DNA from: Ciona savignyi
Taxonomy: Eukaryota; Chordata; Ascidiacea; Phlebobranchia; Cionidae
DNA: 64,000 nucleotides
NCBI GenBank assembly: GCA_000149265.1
Contig: CH002890.1
Span: 106,149-170,148, forward strand
Direction of reading: 5' to 3'
The position numbers and the translations under genes are program-made. Positions 1 through 9,901 of this stretch are shown here, piece after piece. How positions within the stretch are numbered: the stretch's first letter is position 1; each line of letters starts with the position of its first letter. The notes under the pieces are model-generated. The model was not told the origin of the DNA and made no database searches. It worked only from the letters and a program-made list of their open reading frames with translations.

Positions 1-2
1 GC

Positions 3-512
3 CGTGGTCTGCCCCAAACTCGCTGGGAAGAAGTTTTGCCCGAAGCACTTCATGCAATCCGATCCCTGCTGTGCACGGCTACGAACCAAACACCTCACGA
101 GCGGTTCCTTTGTTTCCCAAGACGGGCGATGAACGGTACTTCAATGCCAACCTGGCTTCTAAACCCAGGGGTGGTCCTGTTGCGGAGGTTTGTAAGAACA
201 AAAGGTGAACCTATTTGCGATCCGGTAACTCTTTTAGATGCTAATCCATCGTATGCTCGAGTACGTCATAATGACGGACGTGAAAGCACGGTGTCAACAT
301 CAGACATAGCTCCGTGCCCTGGGTCACCGGAGTCATTAGAAGAAGCGTTCCCCGTAGCTGAACCAGAAGCCCCTGTGATCCCCGACCCACCAGTGCCTGA
401 TGACAGAGATGAAGAAGATGCCCCGTCGGTGAATGATACGCCAGCTACCAGCCTCAGAAGATCCGTGCGTGATCGACGACCTCCCGACCGTTTTGGAAAT
501 TGGACATTATAA
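3..512 (+). CDS. Ty3/Gypsy polyprotein C-terminus (partial, 5' end outside window)
   Basis: The frame is open from the first bases of the window and ends in a stop at 510-512. It begins in the last part of a Gypsy-type integrase (a WEEVLPEALHAIRSLL-like segment). The post-integrase tail follows, with the family-typical features GTSMPTWLLNPGVVLLR, a VRHNDGRESTVSTSDIAP block and an acidic, proline-rich end. No catalytic D,D-35-E residue lies inside the window, so only the end of the protein is present. A purine-rich tract and an LTR follow directly on the same strand, fitting the 3' end of the element. The true start lies upstream. Family assignment is from motif recognition. Confidence 0.8.
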   Translation, partial: RGLPQTRWEEVLPEALHAIRSLLCTATNQTPHERFLCFPRRAMNGTSMPTWLLNPGVVLLRRFVRTKGEPICDPVTLLDANPSYARVRHNDGRESTVSTSDIAPCPGSPESLEEAFPVAEPEAPVIPDPPVPDDRDEEDAPSVNDTPATSLRRSVRDRRPPDRFGNWTL

Positions 513-543
513 GTTTTATTATCTATTATTTACTAGGGGAGAT

Positions 544-798
544 TGAAGTGATATTACGTCACGTCCCTCTCCTTAGTTCTCCTGTGTTTTAGTAATAATC
601 GTTTCGCCTTCATTCTTAGTTAATCAACGCGCGTTTTCGTTGCTATTTAGGTCCTTGTGTTTGCCAGTTACCGTTATGTTGTGCTTTGTTTGTTTTAAAC
701 TAGGTTTTCCTTTATTGCAGAAATAGCCTGCTTATTAACGTTGAATAAAGCTAAGTTAATCGACTTCTGTTGTCGTTTTCCGTTAGCGTCTCAGTTCA
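544..798 (+). repeat. 3' LTR of the Gypsy element
   Basis: Thirty bases after the pol stop, a purine tract (AGGGGAGAT) precedes TGAAGTGATATTACG, the expected arrangement of polypurine tract and 3' LTR start. An AATAAA signal lies near 744. The LTR probably ends in CA near 797-798, exactly where the inverted repeat of the next element starts; an end at 811 (CATAACA) is possible. The matching 5' LTR is outside the window, so boundaries rest on local motifs. Confidence 0.55.
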
Positions 799-1289
799 CT
801 TAGCATAACACTTGTCATATAGCCTTACTGAACCAATGTGCATGGTGACAGCTTACTTTAAGCGCGGTCATTAAGGCCTGCACGGTCCCGGACCTAAGCT
901 GAATGCTGAGGTATACAGGTCTCGTATTTAAATGACTTTAGAATAATAAGTCTTAGCAATTTATATCATAAATCATAGAAGTGAAGACAGAACAAGAAAA
1001 CTAGAACAGGAGGCAGTAAACTGTAACTGCCAGCAATTTATAGAAATCAAACCAGTCCATTCTAATCAAAGATCAGACTATGCGGTGGGAACAGCCTATT
1101 TCTTTCATGATTGTTGCTTTTCAATATATAGCCATAATCTGCAACGTAGACTAGCAATGTTATTATCAACCCCTAGGCTACAAACTGAGAGTGTGAGAGA
1201 TTTGGTATACATATGCATAGAAGTTTTAACAAATTTCTTTTGTTTACTTCATTTCTAGAGTAAATTTAAGTTAATGTTGTAACACTAAA

Positions 1290-1649
1290 ATGGATGACAG
1301 TTTTCAGCATTCTGGCATGGATGAAAGAAGTTTTATTGTACACAATAAAACAACACAAATTCAGTCATATGCGTTTGAACCAAGGAAAACGTCTGAAAGT
1401 ATCTCTGAAGATGCAAACCCCATAGAAGAAAATGTTTATTTAGAAACATTACCTATTGACATAACTTGGTGCCGTTGCAAAAACTGTATTCTTATGGACA
1501 CACCGCAAGAATGTTTATGCTGCATAAATGTACATGCATTTGTGCACAAAATAACGCCAGACTGGACTTGCATTACTAAAAGCCCTTATTTTTCAATTAT
1601 CTGCTTGGATAAAGAAGTTCTTGAAGTTGCACTTGATGTACTGGGTTGA
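1290..1649 (+). CDS. P2X7 C-terminal (ballast) domain-like protein, 119 aa
   Basis: The frame starts at ATG 1290 and stops at 1647-1649. The central segment has the cysteine pattern WCRCKNC...ECLCC (residues ~53-72). A downstream CIT...SPYFSIICLDKEVLEVAL block (~90-115) follows. This order matches the zinc-binding cytoplasmic ballast domain of P2X7 receptors, which is also widespread as a stand-alone domain in invertebrate proteins. No ion-channel or membrane segment is present. It lies inside the inverted-repeat element, so it is probably element cargo or a captured gene. Whether it is expressed is unknown. Confidence 0.6.
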   Translation: MDDSFQHSGMDERSFIVHNKTTQIQSYAFEPRKTSESISEDANPIEENVYLETLPIDITWCRCKNCILMDTPQECLCCINVHAFVHKITPDWTCITKSPYFSIICLDKEVLEVALDVLG

Positions 1650-1710
1650 TTACTATGTTTAAAATGATAATCAGAAAAATTAAAAATTGTTGGAACTGTA
1701 TTTTTCACCA

Positions 1711-2040
1711 TCATCTTGGCCACTCCATTTGAGTTTTCATCATCTTGGCCACTCCATTGGAGTCAAATACAATTTTACTATGATAATCCTTGTCACAAAT
1801 ATGTGCACTACACACTGCGGTTCTTTTCCCAGGTAGTTTAGAATGCTTGCATTGTTGTATCCATTGCTTCATCCGTTTTTTTGTCGTTGTGAGGAAATCG
1901 ATGAAAGAGCACAGGTGGATTGGAATTTCGTGTGCTGTAATAGGAATTTGTACATCCCGGAGCAAAACAATATGCTCCAATCACTCTTCCTTCCTTTTCA
2001 GTGGCTTAACTTTAGGCATTTTACAATATCTAATAAAAAG
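1711..2040 (-). pseudogene. THAP-type zinc-finger domain remnant, frameshifted
   Basis: Read on the minus strand, one frame (about 2010 to 1895) gives the start of a THAP domain: a YCFAPGCTN-like C-x2-4-C pair, then FHRFPHNDKK. A second frame (about 1890 to 1790) gives the second half: RMKQWIQQCK...AVCSAHICDKDY with the closing C-x2-H. The two halves are joined at a run of seven A residues near 1886, so a single indel there would explain the break. THAP domains are DNA-binding modules of P/Kolobok-type transposases and of host proteins. No transposase core is visible, so this is a remnant. Confidence 0.6.
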
Positions 2041-2611
2041 AACTAAATTGGAAAAGTGGTATATTCTTATTAACTTATTTGGGTAGTTAAGTAGAGATCT
2101 ATTATATATATTCTTCACTTAGGTATCTGAGTGCTTGCTGTGTACTTATTGACATTGTCGGACTACACATCGGCTACTGTGGATTAACTGGTTTATGCAA
2201 TAAGTGGTATTCTCAACCAGTAGGCTAATGCTCAGTTTCAATAACAGCAGACATTAAATGAACAACAGCAAAACATTATACAAACAGCCAAGGTAAACCA
2301 TGAAAGAAATAGGCTTTTCCCACCGCATAGTCTAGCCTTTGCTTGATGGCTGGTTTATTTCTATAAATTGCTGGCAGTTACAGTTTAATGCATTCTGTTC
2401 TAGTTTTCTTGTTCTGTCTTCACTTTTATGATTTATGATATAAATTGCTAAGACTTATTATTCTAAAGTCATTGAAATACGAGACCTGTATACCTCAGCT
2501 TTCAGCTTAGGTCAAGGACCGTGCAGGCCTTAACGACCGCGCTTAAAGTAAGCTGTCACCATGTACATTGGTTCAGTAAGGCTACATGAAAAGTGTTATG
2601 CTAAGTCTTTA

Positions 2612-2877
2612 TAAAAAAACGAAAATACAACGCTCTTGCAAACGCTTCTGTTACTAATTCACCTCTAAACTGGCACATGATTGTATACAATGCATATAGG
2701 CACGAAATCTCAACAACGTCAATGACGTAATACGGGAAATCCCCTAACATAAAATGAAATGCATATTTGCTCATAACTCTTTAACAAAAAAATATTGGAA
2801 GAAACTGATTTGATTTTTGAAATCAGCGTATTTTTTTCCATTTATTAAGATATTCTTAAAATCGACTTCAGTTCCCC
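2612..2877. other. Unassigned AT-rich spacer
   Basis: No reading frame or recognisable repeat is seen here. Its right edge, about 2876-2878, is where homology to intron 1 of genes 1 and 2 begins abruptly (TTTAATATTGCAG), so it marks a rearrangement or insertion breakpoint. Confidence 0.5.
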
Positions 2878-2946
2878 TTTAATATTGCAGATCGTAAATC
2901 TCTGATTTGTTAAAAAAGCTCTCCCTACATATTTAAACCCACATAC

Positions 2947-3049
2947 CTTTTTTCGTCTTGGAACGAATCAGAATATACACAATCAGTGCCAAAATAGCAG
3001 CTCCCAGAGCACCTATGACGCTGGTAAGAGCAATCAACTGCTCCTGCAT
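2947..3049 (-). pseudogene. Orphan copy of transmembrane exon 1 of the plakin-repeat gene
   Basis: This exon encodes MQEQ followed by a ~24-residue hydrophobic segment and RSKTKK, ending at a strong AAG|GTATGT donor. It is nearly identical to exon 1 of gene 1 (9627-9729) and gene 2 (30564-30666). Downstream on the minus strand only about 70 bp of intron remain before homology stops, so no plakin exons follow in this window. A one-base indel upstream shifts the N-terminal extension between copies but leaves this Met in frame, which supports it as the real start. It is a truncated gene or an isolated duplicate. Confidence 0.7.
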
Positions 3050-3215
3050 TCTGCTTCTACACAATCCTGAAAAGTCTCTGCAAGTAGAACGAAATCGCCG
3101 AAGCTGCCCTATTATTATTAGCTCGAGGCAAATTTTAAACTTGACGACAAGCACCTTGGTTAAATTTTCAAGCACTTTTAGCGCGGGAGCGATCGAAGGT
3201 ATGCACGCCATTACC

Positions 3216-3222
3216 GCTGTGT
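3216..3222. other. Empty target site for the giant inverted-repeat element
   Basis: A single GCTGTGT lies between exon-1 upstream sequence and the flank continuing TTACAACTTACTTATCAG. In the two paralogous blocks the same 7 bp is duplicated on either side of the large element (9895-9901/18468-18474 and 30832-30838/58659-58665). This copy shows the pre-insertion state. Confidence 0.85.
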
Positions 3223-3698
3223 TTACAACTTACTTATCAGCGTTAACACGAGAGTAATCGGTAAAACTTAATAATATGTAACAAATAAATAAACTAGCTA
3301 AAAATAAAACAAAACAATGATAAAGTAATACTTAGTTTTTTCTAGTTAATATAATATAAACCTGGAATCAAATTTCTAATTTAATACCATCATATTTTTG
3401 AATCTTCCAAATCTCAACACAATACTAAAGTGTTTTACATATTTCTACTTGTATTACTGTTGATATACGGTACACATGCGCGGTTGACTTGCAAACACAA
3501 AGAACTAAATAAGGTGGCGATTAGAGCTACTCAAAGGTTTTTAGCGGCGGTTAACTGCAGTAAAGCAAGTTCATAATCTGGAAACACAATATTTTCGTGT
3601 CCAGATACATTTTCTAAAACTTATTTAATACAGAATGCCATATGGTGAATTTGCAATAATATACAACTAGGGTTGTTTCTATAATATATCATTTAGAT

Positions 3699-4236
3699 CA
3701 GTGGTTCCCAACCTGGGGGTCGCGACCCCCAAAGGGGTCGCAAAGCATGTTGAAGGGGGTCGCGAAGCTGTTGGTAATGTAAGAACAAAGGTGAATGTCA
3801 GTAGGGCTTGGTACTGGTACGCTCGTAGTATGGTGCTATTCCTGTGAATAATTTTTCTTTGAGCCATTTTATTCGGATTGCTTGTAGCACAATGTTATTC
3901 AGTATGCGTCGATTGTGATGTCATAAACAATGACCACATGACTGTAAACGCACTAGCTGCAAATTGGGACTCTATTAGGGAAGTAGCTTAGTAGTATATT
4001 AAACAACAAAAATCAGTCAAGACTTGAAATTGGTAAAAATAGTTAAGGAGAGCATCGTATAGTTTAGCTGCAGGCCTATAAGGTCAACCATCGCACTGAT
4101 TTGCTAATAAATGCAACTAAAACGTTTTTGTGCTTACTTTCTAAGTTTTCGTTTAAGATAGAATATAAGTGTGGGTCACGGTATCTGCAAAAAACATTTA
4201 AGGGGGTCACCAAGGCAAAAAGGTTGGGAACCACTG
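3699..4236. mobile_element. hAT-type MITE (538 bp)
   Basis: The ends are CAGTGGTTCCCAACCTGGGG and its inverted counterpart GGTTGGGAACCACTG, typical of hAT elements. An exact 8-bp duplication ATTTAGAT flanks it (3691-3698 and 4237-4244). The paralogous positions near 18945 and 59137 lack the insertion and carry one copy of the target. No transposase is encoded. It sits in the short space between the 3' end of gene 1 and the orphan exon. Confidence 0.9.
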
Positions 4237-4353
4237 ATTTAGATTGTTTTCCTTATCGATCGATGCTGGTCAGTGGAAAATGCACTGCTGATTAATCAAT
4301 ACGCGTTGCTGCTGCTACGCTTTCGAGCTTCTATTTCGTTTGTTTCTGTCAAT

Positions 4354-7300
4354 CTATTTCGTTTGTTTGTTTTCGGCATCCTCAACAAAGTCTCCTTCTT
4401 GTGCTAACAACTGTGCAGCTGTTTCTTCGTCGATGAGATTGAACTGTAGAGCTTCTTGTACTGTTAGTTCGTTCTGAGTTGAAGGATCCACGATGACCAC
4501 ACGACGACTCAGGATAGCTGGAGGGCTACTCGGTATCGCAGCTGGTGGGGGAGATGCTAGAAAAATTGAATTCATTTTTTTTATGAAATAACAGAAAGTA
4601 AAAACAAATTCGGTCAAAAGTAACAAGAAAAAAAAATATTACAAAAAATATTGCCTTAACCTGAACCCATCCGGGCTACATCACTGGGTGCGCCTAACGA
4701 CCTGACCGTATGCTCTTAGTTATTTAAAAAAAAGTATAAAAATCTAAAAGTAAACCTGCTCGATCACTGGATCTTCTTGATGGAGTTTTTCTTTTCTTCT
4801 GTTTACCAGCTACCACCTATTTTATATATAAGATCATATGTCAGTGTGGTATAAGATACTCATGTGTATTCCTGGTGGTGGGAAACGCAGGTGCATAAAA
4901 ACACGGGTATTCGTCAGAACACCTTTCGTGCGTTGTGGTGGATTACTGGAAATGTTGGGGTTTGTTGGATATAGTAGAAAAAATGATAATTTTACTCTTA
5001 AGCCTGTTAATTTATTGGCATTAAAAACGTCGGTTTAATGAATTTAAAAAAATATTCTGATCGGCGGATTTTGATTTTTATCTGGCTCCGTTAGGACAAC
5101 AGTTGTGCCGCTTGGTCACATAACCAAAGTTACCGCGATTTCTGTTTATCCAAATTTAAACCCAAGTATGTATATAGCTTTTAAAATAGATATATACGGT
5201 TTACCTCGGTCGTTATTTTAGGTTCCGCCCTTTCTCTAATTTTTTTCGATTCTGGTTCAGGTTCAAACGGCCGAATATTCTGAGTAACGGTGCCACCTTC
5301 GACCATTAGAAATAAGAGGCCCGAGTCCTTGTCCAGTACACATCTGTAGTGACATATTAAAAATAGATCAGTCCGACTAGAATGCGGTATACTTAACAGC
5401 ATTTGATATTACCTTCCCATCAGTTCAGAATAGTTAAGATTTTCACCGGTCACAGGATCAAAGAAACTTGTCGTTTCCCTCTTATCCAATTTCCTTGCCA
5501 AATTCGAATCAAGTAACCCTCGTTTTGCGGCTACATTCACATTTATTCGTACTGGGCTATGAAGGTCAAATATCCCGCCTGTGGCGATCTGAGCCTCCAA
5601 AAGCCTGGGATAAAGTTTCAAGTGTTAAACCATTGGACTGGTTCTCAATGCTATGCAAGGGCATGTTGTAAAGCTACAATTATAAGGTTTAGTGTATTTT
5701 GTGGCTATATATATATCCACGATGATTGCGCTTTAGTTGGCCAATAACCAATTAAATTAATCTCTATGCGAACGGATCTGATGAGTGGCACCCACTTAGT
5801 GTTTTGGTAAGTAACAATAATGGTGATTCCCCGATGTTTATTTGTTTTGTTTGGAAACGACACATGCTATAGCTGTGGAGTTTAGTAATAGTAAAGCAGA
5901 GCTTCGTGAAATAAAGATGTTAATTTTGTATCTCCTAGCTGTTTTGTTGGGACAAAATTTCCCGATGTACGGGGGGGGGGACACTAAACATTTTTTAGCA
6001 AACGTTTTAAAGGGTTTTGAATTTAGGTTACAGACCAAAGCTTCGAATTTTAAGTTGTAAGAAATCTAATAGTTTCTGATGCAGTATTTTGAGTAAGAGT
6101 CATTTTGTGAGGTCGGTTTACATTGGTAAGATAGGAAAAATAATTGGGTTAACCATTATCGATAAATTACCTGATCGCATGTCTCTCAACCACCAAATGT
6201 CGTGCCATAGCCTCGCTCAACGACAAGACTTCTCTTTTAAATGGTTCTCTGTAGCCAACTACTGCTCGGTTGGCACGTGATACCACGTCTTCGAATTCAC
6301 TGTAGAATACAAAAAAATCCTTATGACTCAAACCAGTCAATAACTTCTGGTGGGCCTAAAAATAAAATTACAAAAGTTTGATCAGCAGGATTAAAAGATT
6401 TAGACAAATGGAAATAAAACTAAACCCACAATATAGGTATCCTGATTTACCTGTCAATTAGCCCAGATCGTACCGCGGTTTCAATAGATACTGTTTTGCC
6501 TGATTGCACGTCGATTATCTTCCCACAAGCAGCTTGGGCCTCCAGCAACTCGAATGCGGTTCCTTTGCGAATCAATCCTGCTCTACTGCCCTCTTGAATG
6601 CTCATCTTCTCACCTTATAAAAATGCAGGGAGTTGATTGTATGTGATAAAACAAATAAATTATTTTAATCACTTCTTATTTGGACTTATTTTCTTTACAG
6701 AGATTACTGATCAAATTAACTAACCGAAAGCAAATGTAAATGCATGCTAGTTGTACCGATTTTTTTAACAAAACATATACAGGCTGATGCAAACATCCGA
6801 TTAATTTTTTATATAAATTCAAGTGTATACTTTTTCACATCACATAAAATTTACCAGTTGTTGAATTAATTATTCCAGCGATCGGCATTGTCCCGTCCAC
6901 ATAAACTTTTAATTGCGCCACCATCTGGTTTACTTCCTCTGACGTCATCTGACCGTCGTCATATTTCTTGGCGGTTTTTAAATCAAGTAGTTCGGCGTCG
7001 ACGATATGCTGCAGCAGTACTTGTCTTCTGGTGGCTGATTCAAACACAACCTGCGGCGATGGATGGCTATTTATGATTCATGCGATAACGCGAACACGCG
7101 GCTCTGTGTTAAATTTTATTGAAGGTGATTACACTTTGCCACAAGTGTAAGAAACATATAATGCTTAACATATATCAGTTTTACGACGTTGGGTTCAATA
7201 AGGAACAACTAAGGTAACTAACTGAGGTGAAAATCAAATTTAATTTACCTTGTGTGAATTATTAAATAAAATTATCACGTATTTGAGCATACCTTGGACA

Positions 7301-9729
7301 CCTTTTTCGCTACCTTCTTCTTTTTCACTCTAAACGGCAGTAATCGCAGACCAGTGTCTTTGTCAATGACACACCTTTTGGTAATGGGTAAATAATTAAT
7401 AACACAAAGACCATCTGCACAGCAGTACTTGTATGTTTCTTTTAAATAAGCAGACGACCCACCTGTCCATCAATTCTAGATAAGTCAAATTTTCTTCTGT
7501 ATTCGGATCAAAGAAACCTCTCGTATCATCAGAGGGGTCTTGTAGTATGTTGTTCAGTCGTTCTTCGAATAAACCTCGCTCGTAAGCCACCTCTACTGGC
7601 AGTCTGTGATTGGCGTTCGGATCCACAATCCCTAAGTTAAATGTAAAGTTCAGTTTGGTACATGCGATTTCCTAAAGTATAAGATAAGTAGGCCTATTTA
7701 ACAGTATCAATACCTCCAGTAGCTATTTGCGCTTCTAGAAGTCTCACGCCGTGATTCTCAACCACCAGTCCTCGTTTCATCGCCTCGAATAAAGATAAAG
7801 TGTCCGGACTGGTCCGAGTAGTGTAACCATACACCGCGCGCTCGGCCCTGTGAGGTTTGACTCATGAAGAAAACTGACTATTACTCTATGTTGAAATACT
7901 GTTTTGTTAAACCCGATAATCTTGAGACAAAATTTCCTTTAGCTTTTAATATTCCAATAATGTAAATTTCTTGTACAGAGTTAAAAAATGTAACGTCGAG
8001 ACAGACCTTGAAAGAATGGTTTCGAATTGCCCATCAATGACACCTCTTTCCGATGCCTCCTTTACAGATAATTTATCTGCAGTTTCGACATCGATTACGC
8101 GACCTGTGGCAGCCTGAGCTTCGAGCAAACTGATCGAGGTACCTGTAAAACAATAAATTGTCAATTTTCCAGTTAAAATTTTTTAATTAGGGAAGAATAT
8201 TTTATGAATTGTCCAAGTTAAAATTAGGGAAGAATATTTTATAAATTGAACTCCCTAAAATATAAGTTACCTCTTCGAATAAGACCCTGTTTCCATGCGT
8301 TGTAAATTGAAATCTTTTCACCAGTGTCTGACATAATAAGTCCGGCAATCGGTTCTTCTCCCACCAAATACAGCTTTAGTGATTTTTCAACATCCGCCTG
8401 CTCTAACTCGCCTGTGATAATAATATAACTTTTAAGCTTGTTTTCATCAATTACTGAGGTTGTGTGATGTTAAAAATACCTGTTTCAATTTTAGTGACAG
8501 TGGACTCGGTAACAACGCCAGCCTTGAACAAATCATTCAGAGAAACCTGTCGTTTCCATCCAGATGTAAAGTGGATGTTTTGACGAGATTTCCTGGAAGA
8601 TGGAAATGTTGATATTTGACCAAAGATGGGTTCCTACAATACCAAACCTTCTTTTTTCTCTCGTAGTTGATGTGACTATTATTTTCTTCGGTTGTGAACA
8701 AATTTCATGAAAGCGACCGATTGTGAAATTTTCTTCCGGTTTTATATAATTATACGAAAAGAGTATACGCCTCAGTGATCGTTGTCGAAACAGCATAATG
8801 CATTCTGCCAGCGAAATTTCACCCGATAAAAAACGTTTGCATAAACTTGCATACAGCTATACTTCGATCTTTTTGGGTTAAGGTTAACCTGGTTCGTTTT
8901 GAAATGTTGTTCTCAACTAGCGACTTACTCACCGTGAGCGTTTGTGTGTTAATTAATATGCCTAGAGAAGATGTGATCTATACAAATATAAAAACGGACA
9001 AAACTTTTAAATTTGGTCGCTTCAAAAAAATGAATAATATATTTAGTTAAATGGCACTTTTCTTTAAAGGCAAGTTTTATATTTACAAGAAATGTATTGT
9101 TAATTCTTTATTCACGATTGACAGCTAAACTTTCTGCCGATCGTGGATTAAACTTGTTACGGACAAAACTGTATTATTGAAATTGTGATTTCTATTAACA
9201 TTGCGAATTTTATGGATAGGCCATTATTACGTCAATTATACCATTGTCTCGTATTCTAGTATTGCACCAAAAAACGTGGTTTACGGAATTTGCTTGGTAG
9301 TACAATATTTAACGGTTTAATATGGTTGGTTGGTAACTTGTAAAATTGTTGGCCTAGGAAATTATAATGTAAATGTACGATGTCATGTTTTAGGCACGTT
9401 AGTCAACCTTTTTTAAATCGTTGCATTCTGGCTGTTTCATATTGGATGTATTATATGCTGGATTAAACGCATCTGAAAAAACCTAAACGTGTCTTATTGT
9501 TGGAGCGGATCCAATAAAACTGCAATCCGAACTAACGAGAGACACGCCCAAAATTATTTTAATATTGCAGATCGTAAATCTCTGATTTGTTAAAAAAGCT
9601 CTCCCTACATATTTAAACCCACATACCTTTTTTCGTCTTGGAGCGAATCAGAATATACACAATCAGTGCCAAAATAGCAGCTCCCAGAGCACCTATGACG
9701 CTGGTAAGAGCAATCAACTGCTCCTGCAT
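4354..9729 (-). CDS. Gene 1: transmembrane-anchored plakin-repeat protein, 15 exons, 699 aa
   Basis: Exons in reading order: 9627-9729, 8648-8804, 8480-8592, 8271-8411, 8007-8142, 7714-7847, 7463-7631, 7293-7374, 6855-7050, 6451-6613, 6171-6299, 5413-5604, 5205-5343, 4756-4798, 4354-4556. All introns are GT-AG, phases agree throughout, and the CDS sums to 2100 nt. Residues ~5-28 form a hydrophobic anchor followed by RSKTKK, predicting a cytosolic C-terminal side. Two plakin repeat domains follow (~100-335 and ~346-605), with [27 protein letters not shown] and [14 protein letters not shown] landmarks closely like plectin/desmoplakin PRDs. PRD1 ends in a lysine-rich [10 protein letters not shown]. 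Exon 14 is basic and Ser-rich. The last exon holds one single repeat. PRDs bind intermediate filaments in known plakins. There is no plakin, spectrin or long coiled-coil domain. Exons 2 and 14 have weak donors (GTTTGG, GTTTAC). Exon 2 is the least certain. Expression is unproven. Confidence 0.85.
9155..9516 (+). repeat. Solo BEL/Pao LTR in intron 1 of gene 1
   Basis: The sequence TGTTACGGACAAAACTG...GAGCGGATCCAATA matches, inverted, the LTR of the BEL/Pao element at 38908-39232. It is flanked by the exact 5-bp duplication AAACT (9150-9154, 9517-9521). Both copies diverge just outside these ends. No internal region is present, as expected for a solo LTR left by LTR-LTR recombination. Gene 2 carries the same insertion at 30095-30454. 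Confidence 0.85.
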
Positions 9730-9901
9730 TCTGCTTCTACACAATCCTGAAAAGTCTCTGCAAGTAGAACGAAATCGCCGAAGCTGCCCTATTATTATTA
9801 GCTCGAGGCAAATTTTAAACTTGACGACAAGCACCTTGGTTAAATTTTCAAGCACTTTAGCGCGGCAGCGATCGAAGGTATGCACGCCATTACCGCTGTG
9901 T

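Larger units (their letters stand above)
798..2611. mobile_element. DNA element with ~310-bp terminal inverted repeats
   Basis: The stretch 798-1110 reappears inverted at about 2297-2611, with small differences. The two share the outermost ACTTAGCATAACACTT, a CTTACTGAACCAATG block, TAAGCTG...GAGGTATACAGGTCTCG, and the inner TATGCGGTGGGAA...AGCCTATTTCTTTCATG. Between the arms lie a plus-strand reading frame with a P2X7-ballast-like cysteine motif and a minus-strand THAP-like segment. No clear target-site duplication is visible, possibly because one end abuts the Gypsy LTR. THAP domains occur in P-element and Kolobok transposases, so this may be a decayed non-autonomous relative. That is inference. 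Confidence 0.7.

Noticed and set aside
2958-3257. Plus-strand frame opposite exon 1 (also at 9638 and 30575)
   Set aside because: Antisense shadow of the transmembrane exon. Splice donor and hydrophobic anchor are on the minus strand.
5970-5980. G-run (about nine G) as a quadruplex or regulatory element
   Set aside because: A single homopolymer in an intron, with no further G tracts to form a quadruplex.
6888-7150. Plus-strand frames over plakin exon 9 and its copies
   Set aside because: Antisense to a conserved coding exon with clear plakin motifs; no independent protein features.
8533-8796. 87-codon minus frame treated as a single exon
   Set aside because: Reading through passes a donor (AAG|GTTTGG) and a good acceptor (CATCTTCCAG); beyond these the plakin frame differs, so it is two exons and a short intron.
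9613-9885. Upstream Met (MHTFDRCR...) as start of gene 1
   Set aside because: An indel makes this extension differ from the orphan copy (MACIPSIA...), while MQEQ and everything after it is conserved in all copies.
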